This document shows, one piece after another, positions 1 to 12,200 of a stretch of DNA of 42,768 bases. How positions within the stretch are numbered: position 1 is the first letter of the stretch; each line of letters opens with the position of its first letter. Below the pieces are notes generated by a model that was given only the letters and a program-made list of their open reading frames with translations, had not been told where the DNA came from and made no database searches. Source of the stretch: Nemertoderma westbladi (taxonomy: Eukaryota > Xenacoelomorpha > Nemertodermatida > Nemertodermatidae). The stretch spans positions 1-42,768 of the forward strand of contig JAUCBJ010004618.1 in the NCBI GenBank assembly GCA_032718475.1. The letters are read 5' to 3'. The position numbers and the translations under genes were made by a program.

Positions 1-1021
1 CTGACTCCACGTTACTAGGCAACAAGTATATAATCAATATTAGCGATTTTGTTGGGGTATAAATGAGTTTCTAGTAGAAGAATATTAAATTAGTTTAATC
101 GGAACCAAATAATGTAATAATGTAATAATAAAGATAGTTGTAGACATTTAAGTAGATCCATGCAAAATATAATATTTTAGCAAATAATATTAAATGATTA
201 ATTAATTAATATAAATTAGATTTGATTTAAATTAAATTATCAAAATGGCATCAAAGAACTGAACGTATATCAATAATAAAACCGATAGTTTTAGTGCAGC
301 CAGTTATAGTGGCTTCTGGTATATAACGGAAGACGATAACATTATAATATATTGTTATGTTAATTCAATTGTTTCACGATATTGCTGAACATGTTGAGCA
401 GTTTGGAAGACATTGAACACATTGATTGCAACTACAATAATAAATGGATGACGACAACGGAAACAAATAAACATGGATAACACATGTAAAGCAAATAACA
501 AACAATGACAGACTTAAACTCAAGTCGAACAATATTAAACAGCTCATTGGAACTCACTGGGGTTATTTAGGCAAAGGCGAAGCAATAATATTCACAATGG
601 GACACAGTAATTGTAACAAAAGGTAATTCGTTAAGTAGCGAAAGTAAATGTACAGTTAGGCACAATAATATCGCCTAATAATAGAAAATAATCAATAATT
701 GGGTGGGATAGTTTATTTAAAATCTAGGAAGGTTAAATTCTTAAAATAATGAAACGATTCTACAGTGGGATTTAGTTGATATGAAACTGTAAATCTTTTG
801 GTTGGCGAGTTTCGGCTTCATAATTCATGGCCGCTAGTTATGGAACGAGAATTATTTCGCTTCTAGTTAATGGAACGATGATAAATAATCGTCTAACTAG
901 TGGGGATGGAAGTTAGGGTAAACCTCGTCAACAACTTAGTCGATGGATTCAAGAGTATAAATATAAACTCGGGTCGCTAAACTACGGGAAGAGGGTAGGC
1001 TCAGGTGTAGGGCACAAGGTT
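1..1021. other. AT-rich sequence downstream of the integrin gene
   Basis: I see no coding region here. It should hold the 3' untranslated region of the minus-strand integrin gene. A minus-strand AATAAA (TTTATT on plus at 712-717) lies about 300 bp past the stop codon and could be the polyadenylation signal. The rest is AT-rich with no clear repeat. Confidence 0.5.
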
Positions 1022-2704
1022 TCATTGTTTCCCAACAAACATTGGGTTCTTGAAGCTGCTGGTGGCCTGTCTGTAGATCGGGTTCTCCCCTGTGTCCCAC
1101 TTCGCCGTCTGTCTTTCCTTCTCAAACTTAGCGAATTCCCGACGATCCTGTATCGTAGTGACTATCTTCCAGGCAACGAGCAGAGCGATTCCAATCCCAA
1201 CGATACCCAACAATATCCCGAGGACCACCCAGAGAATCGGAACGATATAGGGACACACGCGTTTCTCTACGACGGTTATGTTGTACAAACCCGAGGTAAA
1301 GTTCTTAGTTACAAGGAAACTAATCCGACATCTGTCTCTATCGATAAGGACGCATCGCTCGCCCGGTAGGGAGTCGTTCAACCGGTCGACTCGAGTCACT
1401 TCGGGACAGACCCGATCGCACTCGGCCCGGCCGTAACGCGCCCCGTCCGGGGTGAGTCGGCACTCGACGCAGGGCTCGTTAACCTTGCAGTCCTTGGGCA
1501 CGCAGGTGGGGCACTCCTCGCAGGTGTCCCCGTAGAAGGCCAACCACGTGAAGCACTTACACCGCCCGCAGTCGCAGACCCCCTGCCCGTTGCACACGGA
1601 CCCGTCGGTGGCCAAACAACTCGCGTTCGAGCTGCGGCACTCGCAGGCCGCCCCGGTGTAGCCCGACTCGCACTCGCAGTAATGGGCGACCAGCGATCCG
1701 CTCGAGTTGCACCGGCACTCACCGTTACCACCGCAAACAGCCCCGCGGTGCCGCCGACACGCCAAGTTATCGCACTCGCAGAACTCCGAGTAGAACCGAT
1801 CGGTATAACACCGACACTCGCTGCACAGACACTCCCCCCTCTGGCTGCAGACCCCGCCGCCCCCGCCCAATAGGAGCGTCGCATTCCCGCTGCCAGGCCG
1901 ACGACACTGGCCGGGGTCGTTCATCTCGGGGTCCGAGGTGTCGCAGGTGCAGTTGGGCCCCGCGTGCGGCGGGTCGCAGTCGCAACCGCCGCAACTCAAC
2001 GCGCCCTTCCCGCTGCACAGCGACTCGCTACGCTCCCGCACACCGTCGCAATCGCAATCACCCAGGAAACCGACGTTCATCTGGAACACTTCATCCACGC
2101 CTATAGGCTGCACAGTATACGTTCTAGAACCATTAGTAAAGGCGCCCGCGTGCATTGTGATATCGAAGATCGCTTTCTCTCCGATTTTAACGTTATCGCA
2201 GTAATCCTGCGGGAGCATCGAGTCTACGTTGTTACCGGGGGGACACGCGGCCACTATAGAAACCGATATACTATCGTCGTGTTTATCGTCTATAACCAGT
2301 TGAACTCGACTCGATATCTTCTTGTAATTATCCTTGACTAAGTCGATGATGTTGTCCCCGGAGCTGCTGACGACGCCGGCAGTGGAGCCCCGGATGAACC
2401 TCGCGAAGTCCGCGTACAACGGGAACTTCTCCGCGACCACGGCGAATATCGTCTGTATCCCTCGGGCCTGGAGGCGGTCGTTGATCTGCTCCAACGAGGG
2501 GTAGTCGTACCGCTCGGCGGCGGGGTGGTAGGTGTGCTGCCGCCCCGAGGTCCCCGGGATCGGCTCCAGATGGCACCGCGCGTCGTTCGGTTCCACTATG
2601 CCGGCTAACTTCCCGTCGCCCGCCCAGTGGATCGAGGCGTCCGTCGAGAACACCAGCAGATGGCGCGCCCCCTCGCGCCACCCCGTGGAATTACAAACGG
2701 CCAC
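1022..2704 (-). CDS. Integrin beta coding exon 3: end of beta-I through cytoplasmic tail
   Basis: One uninterrupted exon of 560 codons. It runs from VAVCNSTGWR (end of beta-I) through the second hybrid segment, the EGF-like cysteine repeats, the beta-tail, the membrane helix and the tail. The acceptor CCCGTCTAG precedes 2704. Codon use is strongly GC-rich between about 1380 and 2700, in contrast to the AT-rich introns and flanks. A large terminal exon like this is unusual, since integrin beta genes often split this region many times. Confidence 0.93.
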   Translation of the reverse strand: MAVCNSTGWREGARHLLVFSTDASIHWAGDGKLAGIVEPNDARCHLEPIPGTSGRQHTYHPAAERYDYPSLEQINDRLQARGIQTIFAVVAEKFPLYADFARFIRGSTAGVVSSSGDNIIDLVKDNYKKISSRVQLVIDDKHDDSISVSIVAACPPGNNVDSMLPQDYCDNVKIGEKAIFDITMHAGAFTNGSRTYTVQPIGVDEVFQMNVGFLGDCDCDGVRERSESLCSGKGALSCGGCDCDPPHAGPNCTCDTSDPEMNDPGQCRRPGSGNATLLLGGGGGVCSQRGECLCSECRCYTDRFYSEFCECDNLACRRHRGAVCGGNGECRCNSSGSLVAHYCECESGYTGAACECRSSNASCLATDGSVCNGQGVCDCGRCKCFTWLAFYGDTCEECPTCVPKDCKVNEPCVECRLTPDGARYGRAECDRVCPEVTRVDRLNDSLPGERCVLIDRDRCRISFLVTKNFTSGLYNITVVEKRVCPYIVPILWVVLGILLGIVGIGIALLVAWKIVTTIQDRREFAKFEKERQTAKWDTGENPIYRQATSSFKNPMFVGKQ

Positions 2705-4167
2705 CTAGACGGGGGAGAAAGAAATACACGGTAAAGCGATGAGGGCGACAATGGGGTCGGTCGATAAAGGGAACTCAATCAATGTAGAAAAAATTAGTTT
2801 TTCTCAAATATTTGTAATATTAGAAGTAGAAATTATTATGTTAATAATTTTTGTTTTTATTAAAAATTATGTTAATTAAGAAACAAATAATTATTACTAT
2901 GGTAACGAACCTGCATCATAGCGTCGAGACCCCCTTCTGGTGAATCGAGATTACCTGAGATTTCAGCTCTGTAAACCGCAGCTAGAAAGTCCTAAAGGAA
3001 ATACAAATAATATTAATGATTAGTGGATATAATACTGGAATATACGCGAAATGCTGGAATATAGTGTCGTAATTCAGTGACAGCCCCCCCCCCCCCTAAT
3101 TTTTCTACAAATCGTAATGAGATTGCATGAAATTTGAAACAGAGATAGTTTCACCTCCCGACCACTGACTGGGTGAGCCAGAATTTTTATTTTTGCTTTC
3201 AATCTTTAGCTACAAGCGTTTAAAAAAAGTGTTTCCAGCGATATTACACCAGTTACACCGCAGTTATTCTTCAACCTTATAGCTGTTTGTTGGTACCAAT
3301 GGAAAATGGAAAGCTGGCCCTGCAAGGATTCCAAATATGTAACGACAATTTGAATTTCGTTGAAAAATAGCGGAGTATGGGCGTTCAAATGTTGCATTGT
3401 TTTGCACCGGTGCGAGGCTATTTTATTCTATTAATAAATAAACCATATTCTGGAACATTTTGTCTATGCACGAATAGCTACTTAAGGGGGGGGGGGGGGG
3501 GGGGGGGGGGGTACACCATTTTCGAACACCTCTTCAATTTATCACTCTCGGCGTTTCAAAATTGTTTGGTTTAAAATTTTGCATATAGGTGCCTAAGATG
3601 CTATTCTACATGACAGGTCAGACAATTTTTTTTTTCGCTATTTAATATTAGTTAATACTAATTAACAATAAAAGAAACTTGGTTGCGCTTAAAACACTAA
3701 GGCTTTTACAGTTTTGAATCTAATCACATGAAAGTTTTTTTATATGATAGATTAAAGATGGGGCAACATAACTATTAGACGAAATTGTGTGATAATAATT
3801 CCGCACCGCTAGGTGGCGCTGCAAATTTTTGCTAATTTTTTACGTTTTTTATAAACATTATTCAATTTTCTTAACAAAAAATTTCAAAAAGTTGTCTGAC
3901 ACTTTTATGTAGAGTGGCTATGTAGACACCCACAGAAATGTTCAGACGAATTGCTCAAAAATTGTACTGTAGAAGTAGGCCTAGTAGGGTTTTGAAGTTG
4001 ACAATTTCATTAAAAAAAAATTTGGAGATAATCGACCTTTCATAGAGCTAGAGGTCAATTCATAGAGGTATTAAATAGCGGTTTTCCCATTTGGAAACAT
4101 TTCCCATTCAAACATGCAGGATAATCGACCATAAAATAATTTCGTAATATTTTGGACGAAAATGGTG

Positions 4168-4199
<32 letters not shown>

Positions 4200-5080
4200 T
4201 TAATATTTCCAGGTACCGGTAAATATAATTTAGCCAAGGAATAAATAAAAAAATATAAAGGGAACATGTCCGGTACAGTTAAACCTGTAATAAAAACAAT
4301 AACAAAAATGTCAGTCTGACAGGTTGCCGCTTACCGGTACGTAAATGAATTTAATCTTAAATAACTTAGACTTACATCTTTAGATGGCGTTAGAGACAAG
4401 AGATTCTTGTATGAGAATGGATCGGCGCAACTGAAGTTGGCTGTGTGATGCGAGACGCAGGCGTCCATAAGCGCGGACCTATTTCGGGTCACGAAAGGTA
4501 CAACCGTTTTATCCTGAAATATACCGAAACCGATGCGAAAATTAGATGTTAAAAGTTTCATTTCATCGAATAAATGTTTAGCTAAACGCTGGAGGTTTCC
4601 CAGGTCGTCGTCCATCGAGTTGGAGACGTCCATGAGGAAGTACAAGTCCACCGGGTAGTTCTTAGCTAAACGGACCACCACGCGCACAGTCTCGGTGTCA
4701 TAGGAACGGATAGACAAGGAGACCTCCTGCGGTTTAACCTGAACCGCCTCCCCCGAGTCGCCTCCGGCGTCGGTTAGTTCGCGGTCCCGGTCCACCCGGA
4801 GAGTTGTCTTCGGGTTGTGGAGGTCCGTTCCGTGGCAGCCCCTGGCGATGTGTCGGTGAACTGCGTCGCAGCGAGTGGTGTAGTTAGCGGCAGCGCACCA
4901 AGCGCAGTCGGGGTTGGTCCGCAGACAGGAGGGGCAGGAGTGGGCGGAAGAGCAGGGAGAGGGTTGGGATGCGTCGGTAGCAGCCGGTGGTTTCGTCACC
5001 TCCGGAGGTTGCGGTTGCGCCACGGACAATCGGTTGCCGAGGGCAACTGACATAACCAATATTATAACAATTGGACACAT
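1022..5080 (-). CDS. Integrin beta subunit, complete gene in three coding exons
   Basis: This encodes the beta chain of an integrin, a single-pass plasma-membrane adhesion receptor that pairs with an alpha chain, binds matrix or counter-receptors through its beta-I domain, and links to talin and the cytoskeleton. The model is complement(1022-2704, 2911-2991, 4376-5080). Both introns are GT-AG and phase 0, giving 822 codons against the usual 780-800. Domains in order: signal peptide (about residues 1-22), PSI cysteines (43-82), first hybrid segment, beta-I domain with MIDAS DxSxS at 141-145 and the N-D-P-E cation-site residues at 249-254, second hybrid segment, cysteine-rich EGF-like repeats, beta-tail, transmembrane helix (about 747-773) and a 49-residue tail. 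The tail has the talin-binding W and NPIY at 803-806, and NPMF at 815-818. The ATG at 5080 directly precedes the signal peptide. The tail looks beta-1-like, but orthology to one vertebrate beta is not claimed. Confidence 0.93.
2911..2991 (-). CDS. Integrin beta coding exon 2 (27 codons)
   Basis: A small exon with no start codon. It was found by looking for the beta-I segment missing between the two large exons. It codes for ISGNLDSPEGG, the highly conserved stretch carrying the N-D-P-E cation-site residues. The acceptor is TTTAG and the donor is GTTCGT, both phase 0, so it joins the flanking exons without a frame change. Confidence 0.92.
3486..3511 (+). repeat. 26-base G run
   Basis: Uninterrupted, preceded by CTTAA and followed by TACACC. 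Lies in the integrin intron. Confidence 0.9.
4172..4199 (+). repeat. 28-base C run
   Basis: Uninterrupted, flanked by GGTGTTAA and TTAATATT, in the integrin intron. Confidence 0.9.
4376..5080 (-). CDS. Integrin beta coding exon 1: signal peptide, PSI, start of beta-I domain
   Basis: Codes for residues 1-235: a hydrophobic signal peptide, a Pro/Thr/Ser linker, the PSI cysteine cluster (with CPSC and CAWC), the first hybrid strand with KPQEVSL, and the beta-I start with the MIDAS motif DVSNS. It ends after SLTPSKD at a GTAAGT donor in phase 0. The frame stays open past the donor to 4331, but that extension does not match integrins and is read as intron. Confidence 0.9.
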
Positions 5081-6042
5081 TTCTAGCGTATGCTGTTATC
5101 TATGTCAGTATGTGCGGTGGCCTAATAGTCTTGCGCCTAACAGCCTAATAGTCTTGGCCTTTCAGCTGTTCAGCCTTTATGCTTTAAGTTAAGCTGTTAA
5201 GTATGAAGTAGGCTAGGTACCGGTATAGCGGAAACCCTACTGCTGTACTAACTGCAGACTGGCAGAAAGTAAGAGCACACTCCTGCAGCATGTACGTACG
5301 TCGTACAGCCAGCGCCAGGCAGCCAGGCTGGAATTGCGCACAATGTACGGTGCATCAGTATCATAGTACCGAGACCGACATTCATGTAGGCTTACCTCCT
5401 TGTCTGGGATAGAACCTGCTTTCAGGCTTTAGTAGCCATTCAACATTGTTCTACGATAATAATAATAATTACTGAATCATGAATAGTACTGTTGTAGTAG
5501 GCCTAGGCTACATTTTCATTGGATTCTTATGCTGTTAAGGCTGTAGGCCTAAGGATATCATATCATCATCACAGGAAGTTTAGATTCCTACAAAAGGTAG
5601 AATTTATAGTCTAGAATATTTAATCAATCAATCAATGCCGTACGGTATGAAAGGATTTGAATAAAGACAATAATGGAATTCTGATATAGGCCTAGTAAAT
5701 ATACTGTGTAGTAAATGAACACACGAGCACACGATCAAACGATGTGGAGTGTGGAGTTAGGCCGTTGCGCAGCACGAGAGGGTATTTAAGATTTTTTGCA
5801 TAGCTATTAATCCATTTTTATTAATCTATATAGCAACTAAACTACTGTAGGTCTATAGTAGGCCTATGTATTGTACTACATCTAGCACATGATACAGTAT
5901 GTCAATCCATTGTTAGATTCGAGAACATATATTTTTGCACAGTTATACATTGACATACTGTAAGTATAAGATTATAGGATACTGTTATTACTGTAGTTTA
6001 AACTTAATAAAATTATTATATAATTTAGTTTGGTATATTAAA
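5081..6042. other. Intergenic region between the integrin and PAQR-like genes
   Basis: No ORF of note. It should contain the integrin promoter (right of 5080) and the PAQR 3' untranslated region. A minus-strand AATAAA (plus TTTATT at 5817-5822), about 220 bp past the PAQR stop, is a candidate polyadenylation signal. Several TAGGCCTA-type palindromes occur. Confidence 0.45.
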
Positions 6043-6271
6043 TTAAAAAAAATAGCAAGTGGTAAAACTCCTTCGATCGTAAGGCCCAATATCGTCTATA
6101 TTACGTAGGCCGTTTCTAAATAACTCCTTATTCCAAGCAGAATAATGTGCTGAATTTCTTTTCGTCCATTTCGTGTAATACTTGTTTAACTTGTAACCCA
6201 TGACGCCAGCCAAACATCCACAGGCAATCGTGCAGAATAGAGGAGGCACCGTCACTTTCACCAAGCTCAAA
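6043..6271 (-). CDS. PAQR-like coding exon 7, last helix and tail
   Basis: The acceptor TTCTCAG precedes 6271. It codes for the final hydrophobic helix (VPPLFCTIACGCLAGVMGY) and a basic, Tyr-rich cytosolic or lumenal tail ending at the TAA at 6043. Confidence 0.68.
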
Positions 6272-9200
6272 CTGAGAAAAATATACAGACATTTTAGATA
6301 TTAGAAAACAATAACTGTTGCGGGCTAGCGACTAAGTATAAGCTTAGCATTATACCGCTGTTTCAACCGTTGTCTGTCAGCGCTCGGTCTGTCTGTCTGT
6401 AGGTCTGTCTGTCGGTAAATGTTTGTTAGCTCATAAATATTTGATGAAATTAAACCAAACTTGGTACACATGTAGGCCTACAGTAGTCTGTCGAAAGTCT
6501 GTAATATAATTTGCAAGGCGATCTCACCAGTTCTCACGCTAGAGGGCGCCTAGGCAACTGTACTTTATACTTATACTTTGTATTATCGATTCAAATAATC
6601 TAATATATGCCTACTGTGCAGAATACTCGCAGTAATGCTCACCCGACTCAAGTAGAAATATTCACGCAATCAAACAACGTAAGTTAGCTGCATACAGTAT
6701 TTACTTCTCCCTTCCAACTTCAAAACATGCGACCACAGTGTAATTATCTACTACATACAGTATACTGTACATGAACTGTCCTGTAGGCATTTTACCAATT
6801 CGGGTGTCGTTTCTGCCTATTTAACATATTAACTTAATTTCGCGAATATTTAATTTTGATTCACCATTTATGGTAACTTTAAAGGAAAGTACTGTAACAT
6901 GTCATAATTGCAGGCCTTTGTAACCAAAACATAAACTAAATTTAGGAACACAGTTTACAGTAAAATGTTTACTTCTAGGTACAAATTTTTCAATATTAGG
7001 CCTACTTTAACAGCAGGCCTAACCCCATGGGATGGCTGAAACGAAACCCCAATTGGAAATTGGCGTACTGGTACTTGTCGATGACCCAACGCATGCCTTC
7101 ATAGCGGTATAATTATAATGTTGTAGGCCCTACTTCTTACTAACTTTAAATACGGCTGCCTTTCATCTATCTTTGACATCATATCGATATAATGGCCGTG
7201 TAGTCTAGATACAATCCCTCCAACTCTACACAGATTGGATAATAACACACTGTTTGCGTAGGTTGCTGTGGAACTATCGGAAATGCTGCATGACAAAAAA
7301 TACAGTACAATATTAGCGGTCGGTAAACTCCATATGGTCCCTGCTCTGCTCAGTATACTGTAGGCCTACTGTACAGGTACACACACCGGATATACTGTAC
7401 GATGGAAGTCTATAAGCAGCTTATAAAGTAAATCGGATGAAATCCCAAACTTTATATCTCACCGGATATAATAAAGAACAATCTTATACGTCTGACAATA
7501 AAAGCATAATTTTGAAGAAATAATATTTTTATCGGAAATATTATCTTTTTCTCGCTAATATTTTAAAAAATGACTAAATTAATCTAACATATTTTCACTG
7601 ATGTTCCAGAAGATTTGTTTTTGAGAATGAATAAAAAACGAGGGAGAAAAAGGTGGTATTTTCAGCTTACTTTCTTTTTATCCAATATTAGCTATTTATA
7701 CAGTATACAGTACAGTATGTACAGTAAGTTTCGGTCGGAAAAATTTTATTTAATTTATATGCAAAATGCAATGTTATGACTTTACGCTAGGCCTATAGCG
7801 TAACCGCAATGTATATGTAGTGTACTGTAGGCCTACAGTATTAGCTACTATAAATATGTTGGAGAGCGTGGTGGTGTATGGTGGCGTGACCCTGAGTGAC
7901 CAGTTTTGTAATCTTTTTGTTTCCCCGACATTTTGCAAACAACTTTACAAAACTCAGAATTACGCTTAAATAAGAAATCCCCCTTCACACTACTGTATAC
8001 TGTAATAGGCCTGCCTGCTTTCAGTATTTTTATACACTGTACAGTACTTAGTCAATCTCACCTTTCTGGCATGGCTGTAACATAAACTAATCCGTATACC
8101 AGATATAGAACTAATTGAGATACATCATAACGTATGTGCTGCTGGTGGATTAAATCATCTTTAAACTGGTCATTCACGTAACGCATTACCGTGTCGCAGA
8201 CAGCAACTGCGTGCAGAATGTAAGGGGGACACTCTGCTATATAATTGCACAATCTTCCTCGCAAACTAGAGATATTATAAAACGGAAGAGATTTCTCATA
8301 CAGTTAACAGCATGACCCACTACAGTATTATAATTATATTAGGTCATGGGAACAGGCAGACTGGCTACTGCGAAGCACAAGAACCCATGTAATATCCCAG
8401 CAATACTACAAGGTCGATCCCAGACTTCCAATCTTGAGGTCACCAGTACTATGGATACTGCACAATGAAACGCACCTTTAAACTAGGTTGCGGTGTTCAG
8501 TACTTGTGCACTTCTTTAGAGATAATCCTTGGTATCAATTTCATGCAGGTTTTCATTCAAGTACCGTATAGGCCCAGTATAGTATGCTCAGTATCGCTAC
8601 CAAGCACTACTCCATACAATAAACATGGGATAAACTGAATGAGTGGGCCAATGTGAGGTATTTCAGCTGTTCAGAAATTATTTAATTACTAATATTTTAT
8701 ATAATTACTATATATTTAATTACTTTACAGTATATTTCACTTTGCAGTTTACACCCATGCCATGTGAAGAATAGCAGGTTTTCACTAAAAATCCAGATTA
8801 GAGAAGAGCTGAATCTAACCAAAACAATAAACGAATTGGTACATATTTGAAGAGGTTATTACAGTAGATATAAATATGCGTTAGAACACTTAATAAAGAT
8901 AATTTTAAGAACATACAAATTCTTTGTATATAAAATAAAGCTTTCGACGAAATAGTGAAATTTGGTGAATGCCTTTAATATTTATACTGTAATTTACTGT
9001 ACAGTATATTATTTCTTACCTTCTCTCTTTTAATCCTCTCGTCGTCGCATAGAACCTGTATGATATTGAGAGCAAACCACCAGCCGTGCAGAATAACGTC
9101 CCAACGAGAATATATCCACTAATCGCATTATTGGGTGCGATGAAAAGTTGTAGTGTTTTGGGAACTGGCAACATAGTAGCGTTCTAGAACAGATTAATTT

Positions 9201-12200
9201 AATACTCTATTTGTACTATTAATACCCCGTTTGTATCAATTCCTATAAACTTACAGGTACAGTTTATCAAGGGTTTTATGTAGGCCCTACTAATAATGAA
9301 TCTTATTCGACTTTACTTTAAGTGGAAGAACGTATAGGGTAGGCCTGCGCTACTCGGAGGCGGGTGAGGGCCAGAGCAAGAGGTGATCTTCCTGTCAGCT
9401 AAATTACTCACACTAACAGTTGGTCTCTGTAATGTACAGTAGTTTGATTCTAAACTGATTTGTGCGATGCATTAACAACATAACCAAATCGGGCACTTTA
9501 ATTACTGTAAGTACTGCATGTATGCAACGTTTAGAGTTACAGGCACAACGTGGCCTGATAATATAAAGGTAGGTGTAAATTACACCAAAATTTACGGAGA
9601 AGTTACTGTACAAGACATAGCGGCTGCTGATAAAGGGAAGAGGGAAGGCGAAAAAATTATCATATAGAAATACAGAATTAAACAAAGCAACTTGATAAAG
9701 AGTCGCTTCCCCTATTATTTTCTTCAATAATATATCGTATAATGTAAAAGCTTCTGTGGGATATAACTGGCCCCTTTTGCTTCGCAATCCAGTTTCCCCC
9801 CAGGCGCTGGAATACTCTAAAAGGTTCTCTAACTGTATATATATTCCCCTCGCCCGCAAGGTACCATTACAGGTATTTTAACGGACATAAAAGTCATTCT
9901 TCTATATACGTGCTTTGGCGGACATGGTAAGGCAAAAAACCCGCAATGCACCAAATACCTTTACACGGCTTGGCCTTGATGATTCAGATTGCGACATCTA
10001 GCAGCTGGTTGCTGGCATGGAAACAGCCATTGGACGCATGGTTCTTTGTTTGGCTTGAGCCAATCAGAGCGATTTCTTCTGTCGACGTGTAGATATTCGG
10101 CCGATGATACTAGGAGTGTTCAGTCTTACTGTTTTTCTTGATATAGTTTTGTTGTTGCTATCTAGGCCAGGAACACCGGCTCTAGAGTCAATTCGTTTCA
10201 GACTTTAGAAGAAACATTAGTAGGCTTAAGATTATAGAGCGTATAACTGTTATCGGTCCAGTCAAACAGTGTTACTATCTTAACCTACCGTCTTAATGCT
10301 ATTTACTGTTGTGTTTTGGTTGAATATTATTATTTGGAGAACATTTATAAAGAACCCAAATTTCCCAATTTTCTTGATACACTACAGGTTAGAGAGAAGG
10401 GTTATATATAGCGATTGCGACTTATATTATTGTGGTTTGTAGTGAATTTAGTGCTATTTGATAAGCACTACATGAGTCAATTGCTGTTCGCTTTATATAT
10501 GATAAAATTCATTGACGGTCGGCAAATTAGTGAGCAGTATTGTGTGTTACCGGTAGTGTGCATGATTGTGACTGATAACTAAGCATTTCCTAAAGAATGC
10601 GCCTCATAAGTGAATCATAAGCCTTACCGACTTACCGTTGTGATTAGTATAAGTCATATCTCTGTTTACCTAGATAGAGCGCCACGTCCTAAAGGAACTG
10701 TTAATATTTCCCGAAAGTGAATAATATTAGTCAGAAATTATTTATTAACGATCAATCGAATAATACAGTAAGCTTACACTGCAATAATAATCTAAGCCCT
10801 CAGAATCCAGTCTCCCGGGTATATCCAGCGGGTGAATGGACGCGCACTAGGCTGGCTTCTGCTAATGTTGTGTTTATTGGTATTAAATATTTGTCAACTT
10901 CTAAAGTCTATTTATAAACCAAAAGACATATAAATTTTGGCAGGTTAAACTGCTAAAGGTCTTCAAAAGCGCGTACAATAACAGTTATTGACTTTATTGC
11001 AGTAAGCAATAAAGTTGAAAGTACCGGTCGACCGGTAAACCTGAACCGGTACTTCTGTAGCTCAGTAGGCCCAACTGCCAGAACCGGTACTGCCGTAGGT
11101 CCGTAGGTCCAACTGCCAGAACCGGTACTTCTGTAGGTCCGTAGGCCCAACTGTCCTAACCGGTACTTCCAGTATAAGTACATTAGTATTATTCGATTTT
11201 GATTATTGTATACCGGTAGGTCTCGATATTAAATCGGGGACGCCTGGTTTTTATTGGGATTTTACTTAGGTCTATTTCTGTCAGTTTTATTTCCTAGTAA
11301 GTTAATATTGAGCTGAAGACGTGTAAGTCTGCTCAGATTGTTCAGATAATTGTAGGCCGGACTGTTGTCGGATGGTTGTTGGGTTTGGAGAGATTACTGC
11401 GTGTGTAGAGTTTGTCTGATAGAGTGCCAGTTAGTAAGTTGGGGCAGCCATAGCTGTAAGGTCAATCCCCTCTTAAAGAATAAGTCGTACTACCGTGTTA
11501 GAACGCATACTAACTAACCATTTTGGAATCTGCACATACTGTAGTTTATTTAGGCTTGACAGTATTCTGCCAACGTTTTGGCCTGTGTTTGTTTGTGTGG
11601 TCTGTTCAGGTACCGTAATAGTTATTACTCAGATATTTTGTAGGCTGGATTGTTGTCTAGCTATTATTAGGTCTGAAGAGATTGCTGCGTGTGTAGAGTT
11701 TGTCCGATAGAGTGCCAGTTAGTAAGTTGGGGCAGCCATAGCTGTAAGGTCAATCCCCTCTTAAAGAATAAGTCGTACTACCGTGTTAGAACGCATACTA
11801 ACTAACCATTTTGGAATCTGCACATACTGTAGTTTATTTAGGCTTGGTGGTAGTCTGCCAGCGTTTGGTTTGTATTTTGTTTGAGTATTCTGTACGGGTA
11901 GCGTAATATTTATTATTCAGAGTTTATGCGATTATTCGCAACATTCATGTCCCCAAGTTTATTCCTACAGTAATTGTGTTTGTTACACATACCGTTATAG
12001 TTAAATTAACCCCGGTACTACACGGGCTGCTTGGCGTAGGAAAAGACTGGTGACTTTGTGCTTCGGTCACTCCAGCAGATGCCGTGGTTCTTTTAACTGT
12101 TCAAGTATATTTAACTACTGATTATTTGTTGTACCAGTACTTGTACCTAATTTAGGGTTTAGTGTACAGTGCTTTCCGAGGTAATTAGTGTGTAGGCAGT

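Larger units (their letters stand above)
2992..4375 (-). other. Integrin intron with poly-G/C runs
   Basis: Noncoding AT-rich intron between integrin exons 1 and 2. It contains a C run at 3084-3096 just before its end, a 26-base G run at 3486-3511 and a 28-base C run at 4172-4199. No gene or known element is seen. Confidence 0.7.

Noticed and set aside
1396-2681. Several overlapping ORFs on both strands across the integrin 3' exon
   Set aside because: They are shadow frames of a GC-rich coding exon. Only the frame from 2704 has integrin domains.
4331-4375. Extension of integrin exon 1 to the donor near 4335
   Set aside because: The extra residues do not match integrins, and the GTAAGT after 4376 joins in phase with the exon at 2911-2991.
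9413-9859. 148-codon minus-strand ORF running from host DNA into the 5' LTR
   Set aside because: It is a chance fusion across the insertion border. Only about 25 codons next to the border resemble a protein (SLC35F), and the rest shows no family pattern.
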